64,000 bases of DNA, taken from the NCBI RefSeq assembly GCF_000218685.1, contig NW_006763290.1:5172908-5236907 (forward strand), in the 5' to 3' direction. A program made the translations under genes and the position numbers. The notes under the pieces are model-generated. The model saw only the letters and a list, made by a program, of their open reading frames with translations. It made no database searches and was not told where the DNA came from. The stretch is from Serpula lacrymans var. lacrymans S7.9 (lineage: Eukaryota; Basidiomycota; Agaricomycetes; Boletales; Serpulaceae). This document shows, one piece after another, positions 23,111 through 35,514 of the stretch (positions within the stretch are counted from its first letter, which is position 1; each line of letters opens with the position of its first letter).

Positions 23111-24049
23111 AGAAGGTGTCTAGTAGCCATTATTACGTTTTGGACAATCGATCACTTGACGCCGGCCTGCCTGCAATGATGGAATGATTTTGTCCAGCGA
23201 TAGTCTTCCGCGGCAGCCATGACTGGGTCACGCGACCTCCTGTGAAGGCTTCGAGAGCGTATTAGGGCACAGACCTCCTAAACAGTAGCCAAGGCCAAGA
23301 ACACATATGGGTCAGCTGTGCATTTGTGCAAGGCATCGATGATAATGAAAAGTGGAGTGGGGAGTTGTTGAAGGCTTGATGGCCTGATTGGACCTGGGCA
23401 AGTCTCCTTGTCCGTCTTTGTCATAAGCGCTGAGAACTGGTGTCAAAAATCAGACTTAAAAATATGTCTGGCACCACTTACGGTTATTCGAATTCCTTCC
23501 GCCCCAAAGAGACGGGAGCCGGAGAAACTGTCGGGCTAATGTCAATTCTACAGGAAAGCGAGTGGTTCTTTATGGACGATGGCACGATCGATAGAAACGG
23601 ACGTGACAGAGGAAAGCACGAGATGAGTCGCTGTTGTGCTCGCTTGCTGTGAATGTTTGGGTATGAACAGGATCACAGACAGAGCGGAGGACATGGTCGA
23701 AGATGGGGTGGAGATAAAATAGCACCGATCTCGCACAGATTCAGTTGCGAGTTTACACCCTGATTGGTACACGCACGGTAGCCTCGAGGCTTGTCACTAA
23801 AATATGCCACGAGTGTCGTACGACAGCTGTGGGCATTCGTACACCGATAGCCGTCAGACAATGGTTTTACAATGGCTGGCGACGAGGATAATGGGCGTTG
23901 TATTGTAGAATGGCGGGGCATTGTCTGCGATCCTAGTACAAACAAGCAATAAACAAAGGAATGGGCGTGAGAAAAAAGAGGAGTAGGGATATTGGGTAGA
24001 CTTGGCAGCGAAGATCGTCTTCAAGCTGGTAGTCCATTGTTGTTGTTCC
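23111..24049. other. Gene-poor stretch upstream of the first bHLH gene
   Basis: No gene supported. Short ORFs at 23440-23652 and on the minus strand at 23673-23945 have no recognisable motif. Part of this is probably the distal promoter of the bHLH gene starting at 24180. Confidence 0.4.
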
Positions 24050-24179
24050 CGCTTCAACTTCGCCTTTTTTCTTTCTTCGGTTATTATTTTTTTGTATCTT
24101 TTCTTCTCTTTACTTCATTACGATTTCTGCAAGCCATCGCTTTTCATTCACCACCACGACTCATCCACGACGAACCACC
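24050..24179 (+). promoter_or_regulatory. Pyrimidine-rich core promoter and 5' leader of bHLH gene 1
   Basis: A strongly T/C-rich tract (24060-24130) followed by CA-rich sequence and CGAACCACC immediately before ATG. This is the usual layout of fungal core promoters that lack a TATA box. The exact transcription start is not determinable here. Confidence 0.5.
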
Positions 24180-25340
24180 ATGGATCAGCACCACCACCAG
24201 CATCACCACATCCCCGATGATCACAATCCAAATCTTACCTCAGGCCCTTATGGCTATTATCCAGCCGAACAAGATCCCTCTTACAACCTCGCCTACAATC
24301 CTCAGATCCAGCCTTATCAAGTCGTGCAGCATCCCGGGCCTCCTCCGCGTGGGTGCATTCTCCTGCGTTTTATTACTTCACCACCATAACGCATGTTGAT
24401 CTGATAATGTTCTTGTCTTCTTTGTATTCAGGTCATCTCTCCGCACCAGACCTGCACCAAGGTCTTCAGTTCCACAACCTCAGCCTCATGCCCACCCATC
24501 AATATCCGCCACCTGTTTACACCTCATCGCCACAACATGTGCCCCTGCCTCTTCCTAGTTCTCCCCCTTCCCCGTCCCCACACATGTATGACCCCTTGTC
24601 TCCCCCCATTTCTGGATCGGACACATCAGGAGACGGCATTTACCACCACCACCACTCCAGAAATAATAGCAGCGGCACCGGTTCACCATCCTCGTCGCGA
24701 GGCGCTAGTCTAGTCCACAGAAATTCTCTTCGTTACAACCCGACACCGTCTCCCACCAGCTCATCTGGCCGAAGACGAGGTCGTTCCCTACACGATTCAG
24801 ACGACGAGGACAATATGGGTGCTGCATTTGTTGAGAACCTTGCCCATTCCAGGAAGGAGGCCACTAGGAAGCAGAGGATAGAGGCAGAACAACGAAGGAG
24901 AGACGAGCTGAGGGATGGTTATGCAAGGCTGAAGGATGTGTTACCAGTCTCAAATCAAAAGAGCAGTAAAGTGTCGCTTCTTGAACGAGGTTAGCTTTCT
25001 CTTTCAGAATCTCAAGAAGCTGTCTCATGAAATGTCCTTACACCTCATAGCTACGAATCACATCGTCAATCTGGAGAAATCAACGCAGGAGATGCAGGCT
25101 CGTCTTCTTTCTTTGGAACAAGAGGTGCAGAGGCTACGAGCAATCAACGAGAAGATTTCGCTGGGCGTCAATAACACCCCGTCACCAGGACAAAGTACCC
25201 ACATGCATGGCATGGACAGCAGACCTCTATCCCCACCACCGGAATCAGGGATGCCCATACATTCGCTAGCCCATGTAAAGGGCCAAGAGCCTCCACGAGA
25301 AGACTCGAGGAGTCCAGTCTCAGACGACGGCTGTTATTAG
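24180..25340 (+). CDS. bHLH transcription factor, paralogue 1 (338 aa)
   Basis: Three exons: 24180-24348, 24432-24989 and 25051-25340, all with GT-AG ends, total 1,017 nt. The N-terminus is His-rich (MDQHHHQHHHIPDD), followed by a Pro/Ser/Tyr-rich disordered region and a basic patch SSGRRRGRSLHDSDDED. The bHLH domain spans about residues 215-270: basic region TRKQRIEAEQRRRDELRDGY, loop LPVSNQKSSKVSLLER, and helix 2 ATNHIVNLEKSTQEM continuing into a leucine-zipper-like coiled coil (LLSLEQEVQRLRAINEKI). The contact Glu and the following Arg of E-box binders are present; the His of the classic H-E-R triad is replaced by Arg. The protein probably binds DNA as a homo- or heterodimer, perhaps with its paralogue at 30880. 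The C-terminus is Pro/Ser-rich. Target genes unknown. Confidence 0.92.
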
Positions 25341-28300
25341 ACTAATCTGGTTCTAAAGTCATCATCCCAAGGACGCTGTTGTTTTTTTTTACCTCATTTT
25401 TTCTTCCTTTTTCTTCATCCATTTCTTCATCGTCTTGTTTTATTTGCACGTTTGTATCACATTTCACGGCGCAGCGATTGGGAGAGCGAAGGAGACCGAC
25501 TCACTCGAAGGAGGTTGACCGACAAAGGCGCTGGGGAACGTGTATGGCGCTCATGCGCACTATCCACGGTTCAGTTCGCCTTATTCTCCGCCTAACGTGA
25601 GACTACCCCCTATAACTCGACGCTGCAGGCCAGCATGCAAGAAACCACATGTCGATCCGGATTCCAGTGTGTTTAACTTCTGATCGCACCTTATCTCGTT
25701 GATCGATGGAGCTGTGGCACATTACTCCCCTGCCTCGTGTTCCTTTCGAGTTCTGGATCCCTAGTGGACTAGAACCCTCTTCCTCTCGCAGCAACCTTCC
25801 CCCATTGCACTTCTCGCGCCCTGTTTCACTCCATTTCATTCCACTGCGCTCCTACGTCGTTGCAGTCTGCTGATTGTATCCATCTTACTCCGACGCATCT
25901 CATTCTCCCCTGCGCTTCAAACCGTCTTTCTTCCGATGGACCCTTCCGATTGCCTTGATATCGCGATGCGACAGAGCACACTTCAAATTAAAGACCGCCC
26001 CATTACTTACGAAGGATATGAACCACTGATACGACTGAACGAAAAACCACATTTTGCGACGAGCCATTCACGAATTTCCACGTCGATCGGAACTGCGGAG
26101 AACTTGCTCCGAAGTTGTCCATTGACCCCAACCGTCGCCCGTGGCTGAAATGGTAGGGACCAGCTAGGTGGACTGCCTCCGTCCGCTTCCGACTTGGAGT
26201 CGTCGAAGCAGACGAGAGAAAGACCTCAGCCGAAAGTTCCTTGAAGGAAACCTATTATTACGACGGGTGCCCGCTCCAGTAGCGGACGGAAGAGCATGGA
26301 CGATGAAATAAAGGACTTGTAGCAATTTGACCGCTCCCGACGATATGACCGAAGATCTACCATATCATTGTAGTTAGAAGTTTGTTTGTGTCAGCGCATA
26401 CAATGTTTTGTATCCTTCCCATCTGTAAATTGTATATGCATTCTTCGAAATGGCCAAACTGTTGGGATAGATTGAGAGTCGAGAAAGAAAAACTATTGGT
26501 CAAGGACAATGAATCAAAGCCATGTATACTATGAAGCTCTACATCAACATGAAATTGCAATTTGAAGAACAAAAACTGCGTTCCACATGTATAGGATGCG
26601 CGCACGCATGTACACACACGTGTAACGGGTGATGATGAGGACTGAACCATAGCCATAGGAGGAATGTACAAAAAAACATGCCGCAGCACTCACCACTGCG
26701 TTCTATAGGTAGCACATGGCACAAACATAACAAACATGGAAACATGGAAACATCTCTCTGGCCAGACAAGCCTGAGCGTAAGAGTTCTGGAGAGCAAAAA
26801 AAGAAGATGAAACCTGATGGCAAAGCGAATGAAAATTCTCTGGCTTTCTATAAACCCCAAAGTCAACTGAACTGCAGCGTGCTCCTGCCTAAGTTGTGGT
26901 GCAAGGGGGAGGGGGACGCCATCGGGCGCCGAGTGACCGGCAAAACTCAGTGGGCCTCATTGGATATTAAGTGGGCCTCCGAGATAGGACTAAGGACATA
27001 ATTGACCGAGGTTGCTTCTTCCGCGAGGGGGTCTGTATGTACCGCCAGAGCGCAATACTAGAACATTGTTGGCCAGAAAGTTACATGAACACTAGCCCGC
27101 TCTGTAGAATGGACCCTGAACGCCCCCGAGCGAGCGCGCCGCACACATCACGAATAAAGTTACGGGAGTACTACGATGCACTGGAGCGCCTTGCGACTGC
27201 TTTTGTTTTTGCGCCTGATATTGATGCTGACACTGATGCTGATATTGAACCTAGAGTGACATATTGACACCAGCCCTCGTGCGTGACCGGAGAAACGGAG
27301 GGTCAAGGTGCTACTGCCACCACTGGGTAAAATGCCACTGCTGGATAAGTCAAGTTGTACTCGGCTGTTGTTTGGCGGATAACATGGAGGGTGCATTCTT
27401 TCAAACCAGACCAACCAATCAGAAAAAAATCGGTACCGAACCAACAATTATTGACGGAAATCCCATCACCGCAGGGAGAACCGTGCTTGAAAATGGAAGT
27501 AGTCTGAGTGGCTTCCCCCATCCACCGCCCTCCCATTCCGTGAAAGGCGGCCGTGTTGGATATCGATAGCGAGGGTGGGGGGCTGGCGATTCTGGTCTTT
27601 CATTGACAGTTGTGAAATACGGAAATGAAGATTCGCCATGATTATTTTTCAGGGTTTTTGTGTTCTTTTCTGAACTTGGACTGTTTGATGAAGGGTGAAA
27701 ATAGACCCAGCGAAGGTCACGAGAAAAGGACGGCCACGAACAAGGAAGTTTCTTGAAAAGCAGACCATCTTGCAGGAGGCCAGGGCCTAGCTGTCATCGA
27801 ACTTGAAAAGCTTGAGATTTGACAGCAGAGATCAAAGCTAGGTACAATTGCAGTATACTGCATTGGCATGTCGTACACCGGCAGGCCATGTGACTGAGAC
27901 GGGGAACCCGACTATGGCAATGCTCCAACGCCCAGGATTAAAAGATGGGGACTAGCAGCAAAGATGACGAGCGGGCAATAGTCGACCCTTACACTTCCGT
28001 AGTCCTTCGAGAACGCAAGATGACAGGCGCAGAACAGTTTCGCATCAATGGCACTCGATAGCCATGACTTTCGTGGTGACAAATTGTGAAGAGCGCAAAG
28101 TTACATTCTAAAAGTCACATCAAGGGGGATATGAAGAAGCACGCCCTAGTGCTGGTTGGGCTTTGCTATGCTTGGGTGCAGCAGTGAGATCTTGATGGAT
28201 TGCTTCAAAATTGTACTGCTATAGAGCAAAAGAATCCTTATCCAGAACTGATGAGAATAGCATGACGATCCGTTGAGCAGTTTTGGGAAAAAAAAACGCG

Positions 28301-30569
28301 AGGACCCAGGTGACGGCAGTGACACCACGTTTCTGTCACATCCTGTCACTCTCCCAGGGCGTTACGTCGCCTTTTCCTTTCGTCCTTTGTACACTTGCTG
28401 ATGCCTTTTCTCTTTTTCTCTTATTATTTCCGTTAGGTTCTGATTTGGATCCATTGGGCTTAGGCGTTGGCTTTCTGGCGCTGACTTGCGTTGGAAGCAT
28501 TGATTTTCTGAGAATTGGCTTCCTTGTTTGCTCCCGACCTGGAAATTATGTTGGGTTTACACGGCTTCTCTGAAATGGAACCTTCATCCTCATCTGGCAC
28601 TCTCTTGTTACTTATCGGATACTGGCATCTGCTTGTCAAGGGTCTGCGCTCCGAATCTTCCCTTCTCTTTTTTTATGCGCGCTAGAAGGCCAGAGAGGGG
28701 GTCACGAGATGCAATGAGCTGTTACCCAACAAGTCCACTCACACGGAGTTAATACTCTTCTCTCGATACGCCGTTCTGGGGAACTCTCATGCCGACCTTA
28801 CCGTGACGCTTGGCTGCTCTTCTTGTTTGATACCCGACTCTTCGTGTTTTGTTGGCCTTGTCCTCCGTCGCCCCCCTGTCAACGCTAACGCAAAACCTTG
28901 AAGAACAGTCTCCTGGAAGGTCGCCGAACATTCTCACTTTTTATCTGCATGTTATCTCACGCAACAGGGCTATTCCGGGGTGAGATTGCTTGGTCAGTGT
29001 TACTGCGCCTGTTGATTTGTTTCGTCTCCGAGGCTCAGGTTTTCGAATATGTTCAGAACGTGTCAGATGCTCCGAAACCAGTTCACGTCACACATCACGA
29101 CGGTCCCAAAAGTACCCTGTCGTTCCAAATCGAACCCGATCTCTGCTATGCATTCATTTGGCTCATTCGCCGTGGAACGTCGAATGAATGTATCGACCAA
29201 TGTTAGGGAGTCTCCAAATCCTGGACCCGGTGTCTCTTACGTGATGTTCGTCGATGTGTTCTCGCATCGCTTCGAATGGTGTGTATTCCCACTCGCGTCT
29301 GTATCTAACAGATCCAGTCAAGTATAGGCTACTAGCTTATGCTTCCCAGGGAAAACAGCTATTGACGTAGGAGGAGCCTATGTAAGTCATCGCCTTTGAG
29401 GAGCGTGCATTGCCTAAAGTCTAATTACGTATATTTTATAGACGGAAGTGGTCAGCTGATTCATCTAGCGAGTTTGATCGTGATTGCCAGTTCACCTCCG
29501 TGGCGAGAATGCAGGGCCAGGGTCCTTCTCGTGAAGGAGTACGAGATGACGGTTGGAGGGGTCATATCGCTTGAACGGAACATGGAGCTGGACCTACAGG
29601 ATATGACAATGACAGGTATGGATCAATAATAACTGAAGGCAAGTCTCCCTGTATCTTTGTGTGCGATCTGCAACCGCATGGGCCGCACGGTGGCATTCAA
29701 CGTAAAGGAGACTTCTTACTGCTTGCGACGAAGTGGTTATAAGACCTGCGATATAACGGCAGACTTCTGTAGCGCATTTAGAGAGGGAGATATTGCCGTG
29801 TCAGTCAAGACTTGCGTGTGCTGCGCGGTGTATGTAAGGAAATGTATTGTTAGGAGTCATTTGTGCGAGCGCCCCGAGGGAGATGAGAGCGTGATGCGGC
29901 GGAGAGACTGGGGAGGGGGTGTTGTGGCTTGTTGTGGTGTGATTGTGACGTGACAAGGATAATACACGTTTGATCGGAGAAGAAGACGAGTTTAAGTCGA
30001 AAAAGACAAGTTTCAATGAGAAGGAAATAGAGGAAAATGAAGAAAACGTTGCAGGCTGAGCGATCCTCGTGTCGGCGGCGAGTGGTGATGGGAGTTTCGG
30101 CTAGGACAGAAATGGAGAGACGAGTCAGATGAAGGGTGATGATTAGCCTGGTCGCCGAGAAGCGCCTCTGGTCGGGGGACCGGATCTTGATGAAGGGTAC
30201 TAGGAAGAGCAAGGAAATAAATCGATGGGAGACGGACAGCCGGGACGGGGATGAAGAGAAAAGCGATGCGAAGACTGCAAAAGGGATTTGATGGGGGGAA
30301 AGGGTGAACTGGAGAGACGATGGCTGGTGAGACACAGGGCTGTGGGTCAAGCCGCATACGGCTCAGCACGGCGGTGGGAAACTAATCGAACCCCTTTAGA
30401 CCGTCAGGGACTAGTGGTCCCGAGACTTCACACTCCGCACCAGGCTCCGACGTCACTTCCGAACAGCGACACGAGGCTCAGCCACACCCGCGTACGCCGG
30501 GCAATAAGACGACGTTTCCTTATCAGGAAGCTCTTCCTCTCAAGGCATATTTAGTACGGACCCAATCGT
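25341..30569. other. 5.2-kb stretch without a convincing gene between the two bHLH genes
   Basis: Starts with T/C-rich 3' flanking sequence of bHLH gene 1 and ends in the promoter of bHLH gene 2. Many short ORFs occur on both strands, but none shows a domain, family motif or steady codon bias. At 29382-29441 a canonical 60-nt intron can be read (GTAAGT donor, CTAAT branch motif, TTATAG acceptor), flanked by open frames (for example 29442-29629). That hints at a spliced non-coding RNA, long leader or small unknown gene. A short tandem AACATGG-type repeat lies near 26735. No tRNA or transposon ends were found by eye. Confidence 0.45.
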
Positions 30570-30879
30570 CTCTCTTTTTCTCCATCCCCCCTTTCCTTTC
30601 TCCTTCCTCAGTCCCGCCCTCTTCTCTCTCCGCCATTTCTTTCTTTTCTTCTTCTTCTTGCCTGCTTGTCCTATTGTTTGCTGCGAGTACGACGTCGGAT
30701 CTCCTTGTTGTGCTTAACGTAAGTCGCTACCCGCCATTATCTCTTTTGTACTCAACGCGCATATATCTAGTCTTTGGCATAATTTCACATCTCATTTATT
30801 GCTCCCAATCGTCTGTATATCGTGCAAGCTCACAACAGCATCTTTCAAACATCTTCTGTCCGTTTTTTTGATTTACCAC
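30570..30879 (+). promoter_or_regulatory. CT-rich core promoter and 5' leader of bHLH gene 2
   Basis: A pyrimidine tract of almost 100 bases (30568-30662, with CTT repeats) precedes the leader. A possible 5' untranslated intron runs from GTAAGT at 30720 to the TAG at 30771. The ATG at 30880 follows TTTACCAC. Confidence 0.5.
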
Positions 30880-31868
30880 ATGGACGCCCCCATCTCCCTC
30901 GAGCACCCCAGGAGCCCCAACTTCATGGATTCTTCATTCACTTACGACGCCCTCTCAAACCTCGACTATCTGCAATACCCGCAGTCTCCCTATGGCGTCT
31001 CTTCCATGGCTCGTAAGTTCTTATTGCAATTTCATATACGATCAACATCTCATTAGCATCTATAGTTCCTGGGCCCTCTTCTTCGTCCCCTCGTCTTGAT
31101 TTCAATTCGCTGAATCTCGCAAACCCACTCAGCGACTACTACTCCTCTGGCACTTCCTACACCACAGCTTCGCCGGGCCGTCCCTACACGCCCCCCGATA
31201 ACGGCATCTCTCCCCCTGCCCTGTACAGTCTCAGTGGCGGAGAGCTCTCGTCTGACGGTCTCCAGTCGGGCAGACGCAGCCGTGGTAGTGGTACTCACTC
31301 TCCTGCCTCTGTTCACAATGTCCCTTACTCTGCAGCTGTGCCACGCTCGCACCGCTTCAACCCGATCGCTGCCCCCACCACGCGTTCGGCTACAAAGGCG
31401 ACGAGGAGAAAGTCGAGGAATGATGATTCAGATGACGACGATGACGATTTCCAACCCCTCAACAGCACTTCTGCCAGCACTGATGTCCGCCGCGAAACCA
31501 TTCGCCGCCAGCGCATCGAGTCAGAGCAGAGGCGCAGAGATGAGCTCCGTGATGGCTACCGTCGGCTTAAGGATGCCCTGCCGGTCTCGAACCAGAAGTC
31601 TAGCAAAGTGTCCCTCTTGGACCGTGCTACGACCCACATCAAGTACCTCGAGATGACCGCGCAGCAGCTCCAAACGAGACTCCAACAGGCTGAAAATGAA
31701 GTTCAGCGACTACGCACGTAAGTGTATGATCTATAGACCCTTTAATCAGTCACTCATGAATATTTCAGTGTCAACGAGGCATTGATGCTCGGCACTGCAG
31801 AGCAACGTCATGCCGCTGCCGCTGCTGCTGTTGCAGCAGTTTCACAACAGTCGCAATCCTCGTTTTGA
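30880..31868 (+). CDS. bHLH transcription factor, paralogue 2 (294 aa)
   Basis: Three exons: 30880-31012, 31066-31717 and 31769-31868, total 885 nt. The N-terminal half is Ser/Pro/Tyr-rich and disordered, then comes a basic/acidic patch (TRRKSRNDDSDDDDDDF). The bHLH domain has basic region IRRQRIESEQRRRDELRDGY, the linker LPVSNQKSSKVSLLDR and helix 2 ATTHIKYLEMTAQQLQ, leading into a zipper-like coiled coil (LQQAENEVQRLRTVNEA). The linker and basic region nearly match the gene at 24180, and the phases of the first introns agree, so the two are paralogues by duplication. Arg again replaces the usual E-box-contacting His. The C-terminus carries an Ala run followed by SQQSQSSF. Nuclear DNA-binding regulator; targets unknown. 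Confidence 0.92.
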
Positions 31869-33698
31869 ACGCCTCGTCTTGTTACCTTGGCCGTCCCCGC
31901 ACAAAAAAAATCAAAATCGCACACTCGCCCATCGGGCACTTTACTATATACGGACTACTTAAGATGATTGCATGGGATTGAAATCCTGCCTGGACGCAGG
32001 CTGCATTTGCTTACAATGGACACTCGCATTATTTTTTTTATTCAGCATGTTTTACGACTCGTTATCATAGCGGTCTCGCATCACCAGAGCACAGTTGGTA
32101 TATGCGTCGGTGACGCTTTATTTCCGTTCTTCTTGGGCTCTCAAGATCGTTTTGTGGCCGCGCCGCACTCGGAGATCTCAGCAACACGACGATGACAAGA
32201 TGTGGATACCAAGGTTGCGGTTGATAGACGGTTCGCGGCACGACAATGACACAAGACGGCACAGACGAGCTTGAGGCGCATGGGTCACGCGCCTCCTTGT
32301 AGGCTGCGTGCGTGCCTCGCCGCTGTCGCTGACACTCTCTTGTCTTCATCCTTTTTTCAAAATTTGTCGTTTGTTGCACCTTCTATCCCCTTCCGAGTCC
32401 ATCCCTCTCGCACTTGTAGGCGAACGACCACTTTATTGTGGTTACGTGCCTCGTGCGCGCCGATACACTGGCCTCATCTATTGCTACGAAGATCTCGACG
32501 TCTCCCGAAACGCCCTTACGAACGAAATATTCTCCTATCTCCCCTCCACCAACGTTCAGGCCTCTGCCCTGATGCCCCGCTCATCATCACGCATTTTTTT
32601 TTTATTACTATCCCTGATTTATACGACCCACCCATACTTGCGCGTCACGAATCGAGCGCCTGATCACCGCTCAACTTCACGACAAACCCTCTGTCTCGCC
32701 CTTCATTTTCACCGCCCTCCTGACGAGTACCTTTGAGATTGCGTTCTATCTCATTGTCAATTGATGACCTTTGCCGCCGCACCGGACATTGCATGTCTGT
32801 GAGCGTGTGTGTGACGATTCTGGTACTCGTAGGTAAGGGAAGACTTTTGGATTGGTGTTGGCGAGGGCGACATTTGACGACGACAGTTTGTCTGCGATTC
32901 GATGCTTTCTGCTTTTTCTTTGGAACCCTCTCCAACGCTATTTGGCGCCGCTCGCGTCTCTCTTGCCTTTCCTCGCTAGTCGTTGTTTAGGTTTGGAGAA
33001 GACTGCTTGAGCGCCCGAGTGGATTGGCGACGACTATGAAGTTGAAGTTTGAAACAGCTCCTACGGTTCTGGTCCTGCGTTCGCTTGCGGATGTTGGATG
33101 CCTCGTAATCGCTCGACTCCCTTGACGCTCTGACATGCCTCCTCATGCCCCGGTTCATTACCTACCCTCTACCCCGCGATATCGTTATCGTCATCATTCA
33201 TGCCTGCGTGTGCTGTGAAACCTGTTGTAGCGCGCTCGGTCTATTACTCGTTCATCCCCGGCTTGACTTGATGGCACTATTTCCTACACGTTTATCGACT
33301 CACCCGCCTTATATTTCTTTTTGCCCGCTCTGGTCGTTTTTCATTTTATTTACGATGGAGACGAATAGCAGATGATGGTTGTGGATCTGACCTTGTCTTG
33401 CTGGCTTGTACTTGTTGCATTGTAGGAGTATCTGTGATGTAGCACTAGCCCCCCTGTGTTTTGTCTTCATAATTCAATGGAACGGCGTTCTCTTCTGTAC
33501 TTTATTCACCGTGTGATTATGAGTGAGTTGAGCGAATGTGGTGTGGAGTTCGGAATACGTCTCTTCCAGCGAGTGGTGTGCCTTATCGATGACTTCAAAC
33601 AGATAAGACGATCTTTTTCTTCGCGACGGTGCAATGGACGTCTTTTCATATTCTACAGTCTACGCTCATCTTCTTTACAATAACTTCTACTTTTTACA
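31869..33698. other. 1.8-kb gene-free stretch downstream of bHLH gene 2
   Basis: AT- and CT-rich sequence with an A run near 31900 that may mark the 3' end region of bHLH gene 2. Several ORFs of 60-140 codons overlap in conflicting frames and contain no motif. The last 200 bases must include the promoter of the tubulin cofactor A gene. Confidence 0.45.
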
Positions 33699-34344
33699 AT
33701 GAACGATCCCGCTACCGTACATCGCCAGCTCAAGATCAAGTGTGGAGCAACAAAGAGGTGTGTTATCTAGCCGATACTCTACTCTACATCTACTTGTCGG
33801 TAGAGAGGAGCTCATTTTCTTTTCTTTTCACGATTCACGACAAATTTAGGCTGTTGAAAGAACACTCCCTCTATCGAAAGGAAGCTGAGGAGCAGAAACG
33901 GAAGCATGACAAAATGGTCGCTGACGGCGCTGACGAGTGGGATGTAAGAAGCGCTGTAAGTCATTCCTCTATACATTCCTAATCTTCGAGAACGATGAAA
34001 CGTGAAATGAAAGAGGCAGGAGGGATGAAATAATGGGGAATACAAAGAAATACAGGCTGACTGATCGTTTTTTCTCTTTGGACAAAAAAATACAGGCGAA
34101 AATTCTGGATGAGGCAAAGAGGATGATCGTCGATGCTGATACGCGCCTTGGAAATGTGGTGCAAGAGCTAAGAAGTCTCATTGTACGTCGTCTTCTCCTT
34201 CTTCATCCCTTTTGTCCACTGACTGACCCTCGTTCCCTCTCACTTCACTGCGTCCAATAGATTCTGGTCAAGCAACAACCGTCGTTCGCAGAAGACGAAG
34301 AGCTCATAAAGGCGGAGGAGGTACTCGAAGAGGCCAGTGTATAG
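33699..34344 (+). CDS. TBCA: Tubulin-specific chaperone A (TBCA/Rbl2)
   Basis: Binds free beta-tubulin during tubulin heterodimer assembly in the cytosol. Four exons (33699-33757, 33850-33955, 34096-34182, 34261-34344) give a 111-residue protein, the normal family size. The start MNDPATVHRQLKIKCGATKR matches the family N-terminus, and LLKEHSLYRKEAEEQKRKHD plus ADEWDVRSA and KILDEAKRMIVDADTRLGNV form the expected three-helix coiled-coil bundle. All junctions are GT-AG and keep frame. The stop is TAG at 34342. No anomalies. Confidence 0.95.
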
Positions 34345-35032
34345 AATCGTAAGGGGAGCTTAGTACCATGGACATTATAAGCCCTCGAGAACCAGTTCCA
34401 GCGCGTCTGTAACATTACTACCGTGTAAAGAAAACGAAAAAGAAGATGGACCATGTTGATTTGCTTACTTTCGAGTCATTCCATACGCATATAGCCTGTA
34501 CTGTCACAAAATGTAGTATGAGTGAAGAAATTACATTTCTTTCCTCGTAATTTACGGATAGTGCGCACTGGTAATAGGGGTTGACGATATGCCGCACGAC
34601 ACACGGGCAACCTAGTTAAGGTAGGCAGTGGTCCAACTCGTCTTCAACGTTAACGCGTCAACCAGGATAGGAATGCGACTCTTATGCAGAACCTGTTTCT
34701 ATCAAGAGTGTATGATTCCCGGGATTAAACCTCGCTCATTAAGCTTTCCAAAGCGAATCCTTGACTCGAATAAATATCTGAAACGTGATTCAGGAGGTCG
34801 ACCTTGCTGTTTTAATCCATCCTGCGCCTCACTGAATGGATCCTCCATATACTTCTTGTATCCTCCATCTTTTCGAAATCCTCCGCAGCGCCCGGAGACT
34901 CCTCACGAAGGCGAATCATACCAATTGTCGTCCACTGCCTTCACCTGTTAACCAGGATAAAACGTCGAGTTTTTGTGCGCTCTCCCAGCGTCGAATCCGC
35001 TGCTACTCAGTTGCCTCCTACATCAATTAATC
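34345..35032. other. Intergenic region before the small secreted protein gene
   Basis: About 690 bp. It contains the 3' end of TBCA and the promoter of the secreted-protein gene. Short ORFs only. Confidence 0.45.
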
Positions 35033-35334
35033 ATGAGATTATCCACCGTAGCCGTCATTGTATTCTCGTTCTTCGCCGGAGCTGCTATAGCACAGGATGT
35101 GGGGGAGCCGTGCCCAAGTGATCAGGCCGGTACGTATCACCATCGTCTGTGGCCAGTTCTTTGGTTCTCAATTTGGGGTTCATAGGCGATGTCGGCTGCG
35201 CGAACACCGCCAGCGTCAACGGCGGCAATGCGTACATCTTTATCTGCAATGGTGAAGAGTTCGTCTTGTTTGCCCCCTGCGGTAGTCCATACGGATGCAA
35301 GGTTGAGGGCCCAAAGAATGCGGTTTGTACTTGA
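35033..35334 (+). CDS. Small secreted cysteine-rich protein (81 aa)
   Basis: Two exons (35033-35129 and 35186-35334) joined by a 56-nt intron with GTACGT donor. The N-terminus MRLSTVAVIVFSFFAGAAIA is a clear signal peptide with likely cleavage before QDVGEPC. The mature chain of about 61 residues has six cysteines in a pattern of C, GC, IC, PC, GC and C close to the C-terminus, enough for three disulfides. The segments NGGNAYIFICNGEEFVLFAP and a final VCT resemble small secreted proteins that I recall from many Agaricomycetes. The role is unknown; such proteins are often treated as candidate effectors or cell-wall proteins, but nothing here proves that. Confidence 0.75.
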
Positions 35335-35514
35335 ACAGCAGCAGGTTGGTCGTTACTCTGCAGAGTGTGGATAGGATGATAATGTGCATAGTAGATGAAG
35401 AAGGGCTAAGATTGCGAATATTGTGAATGTTTATGCATGTAAAAAGCCATCGGAAAATAAAGTAACACTCCGCCAAGTATTTGAGATCATGTTGTTCCAC
35501 CCCTTCGCTGTGTC

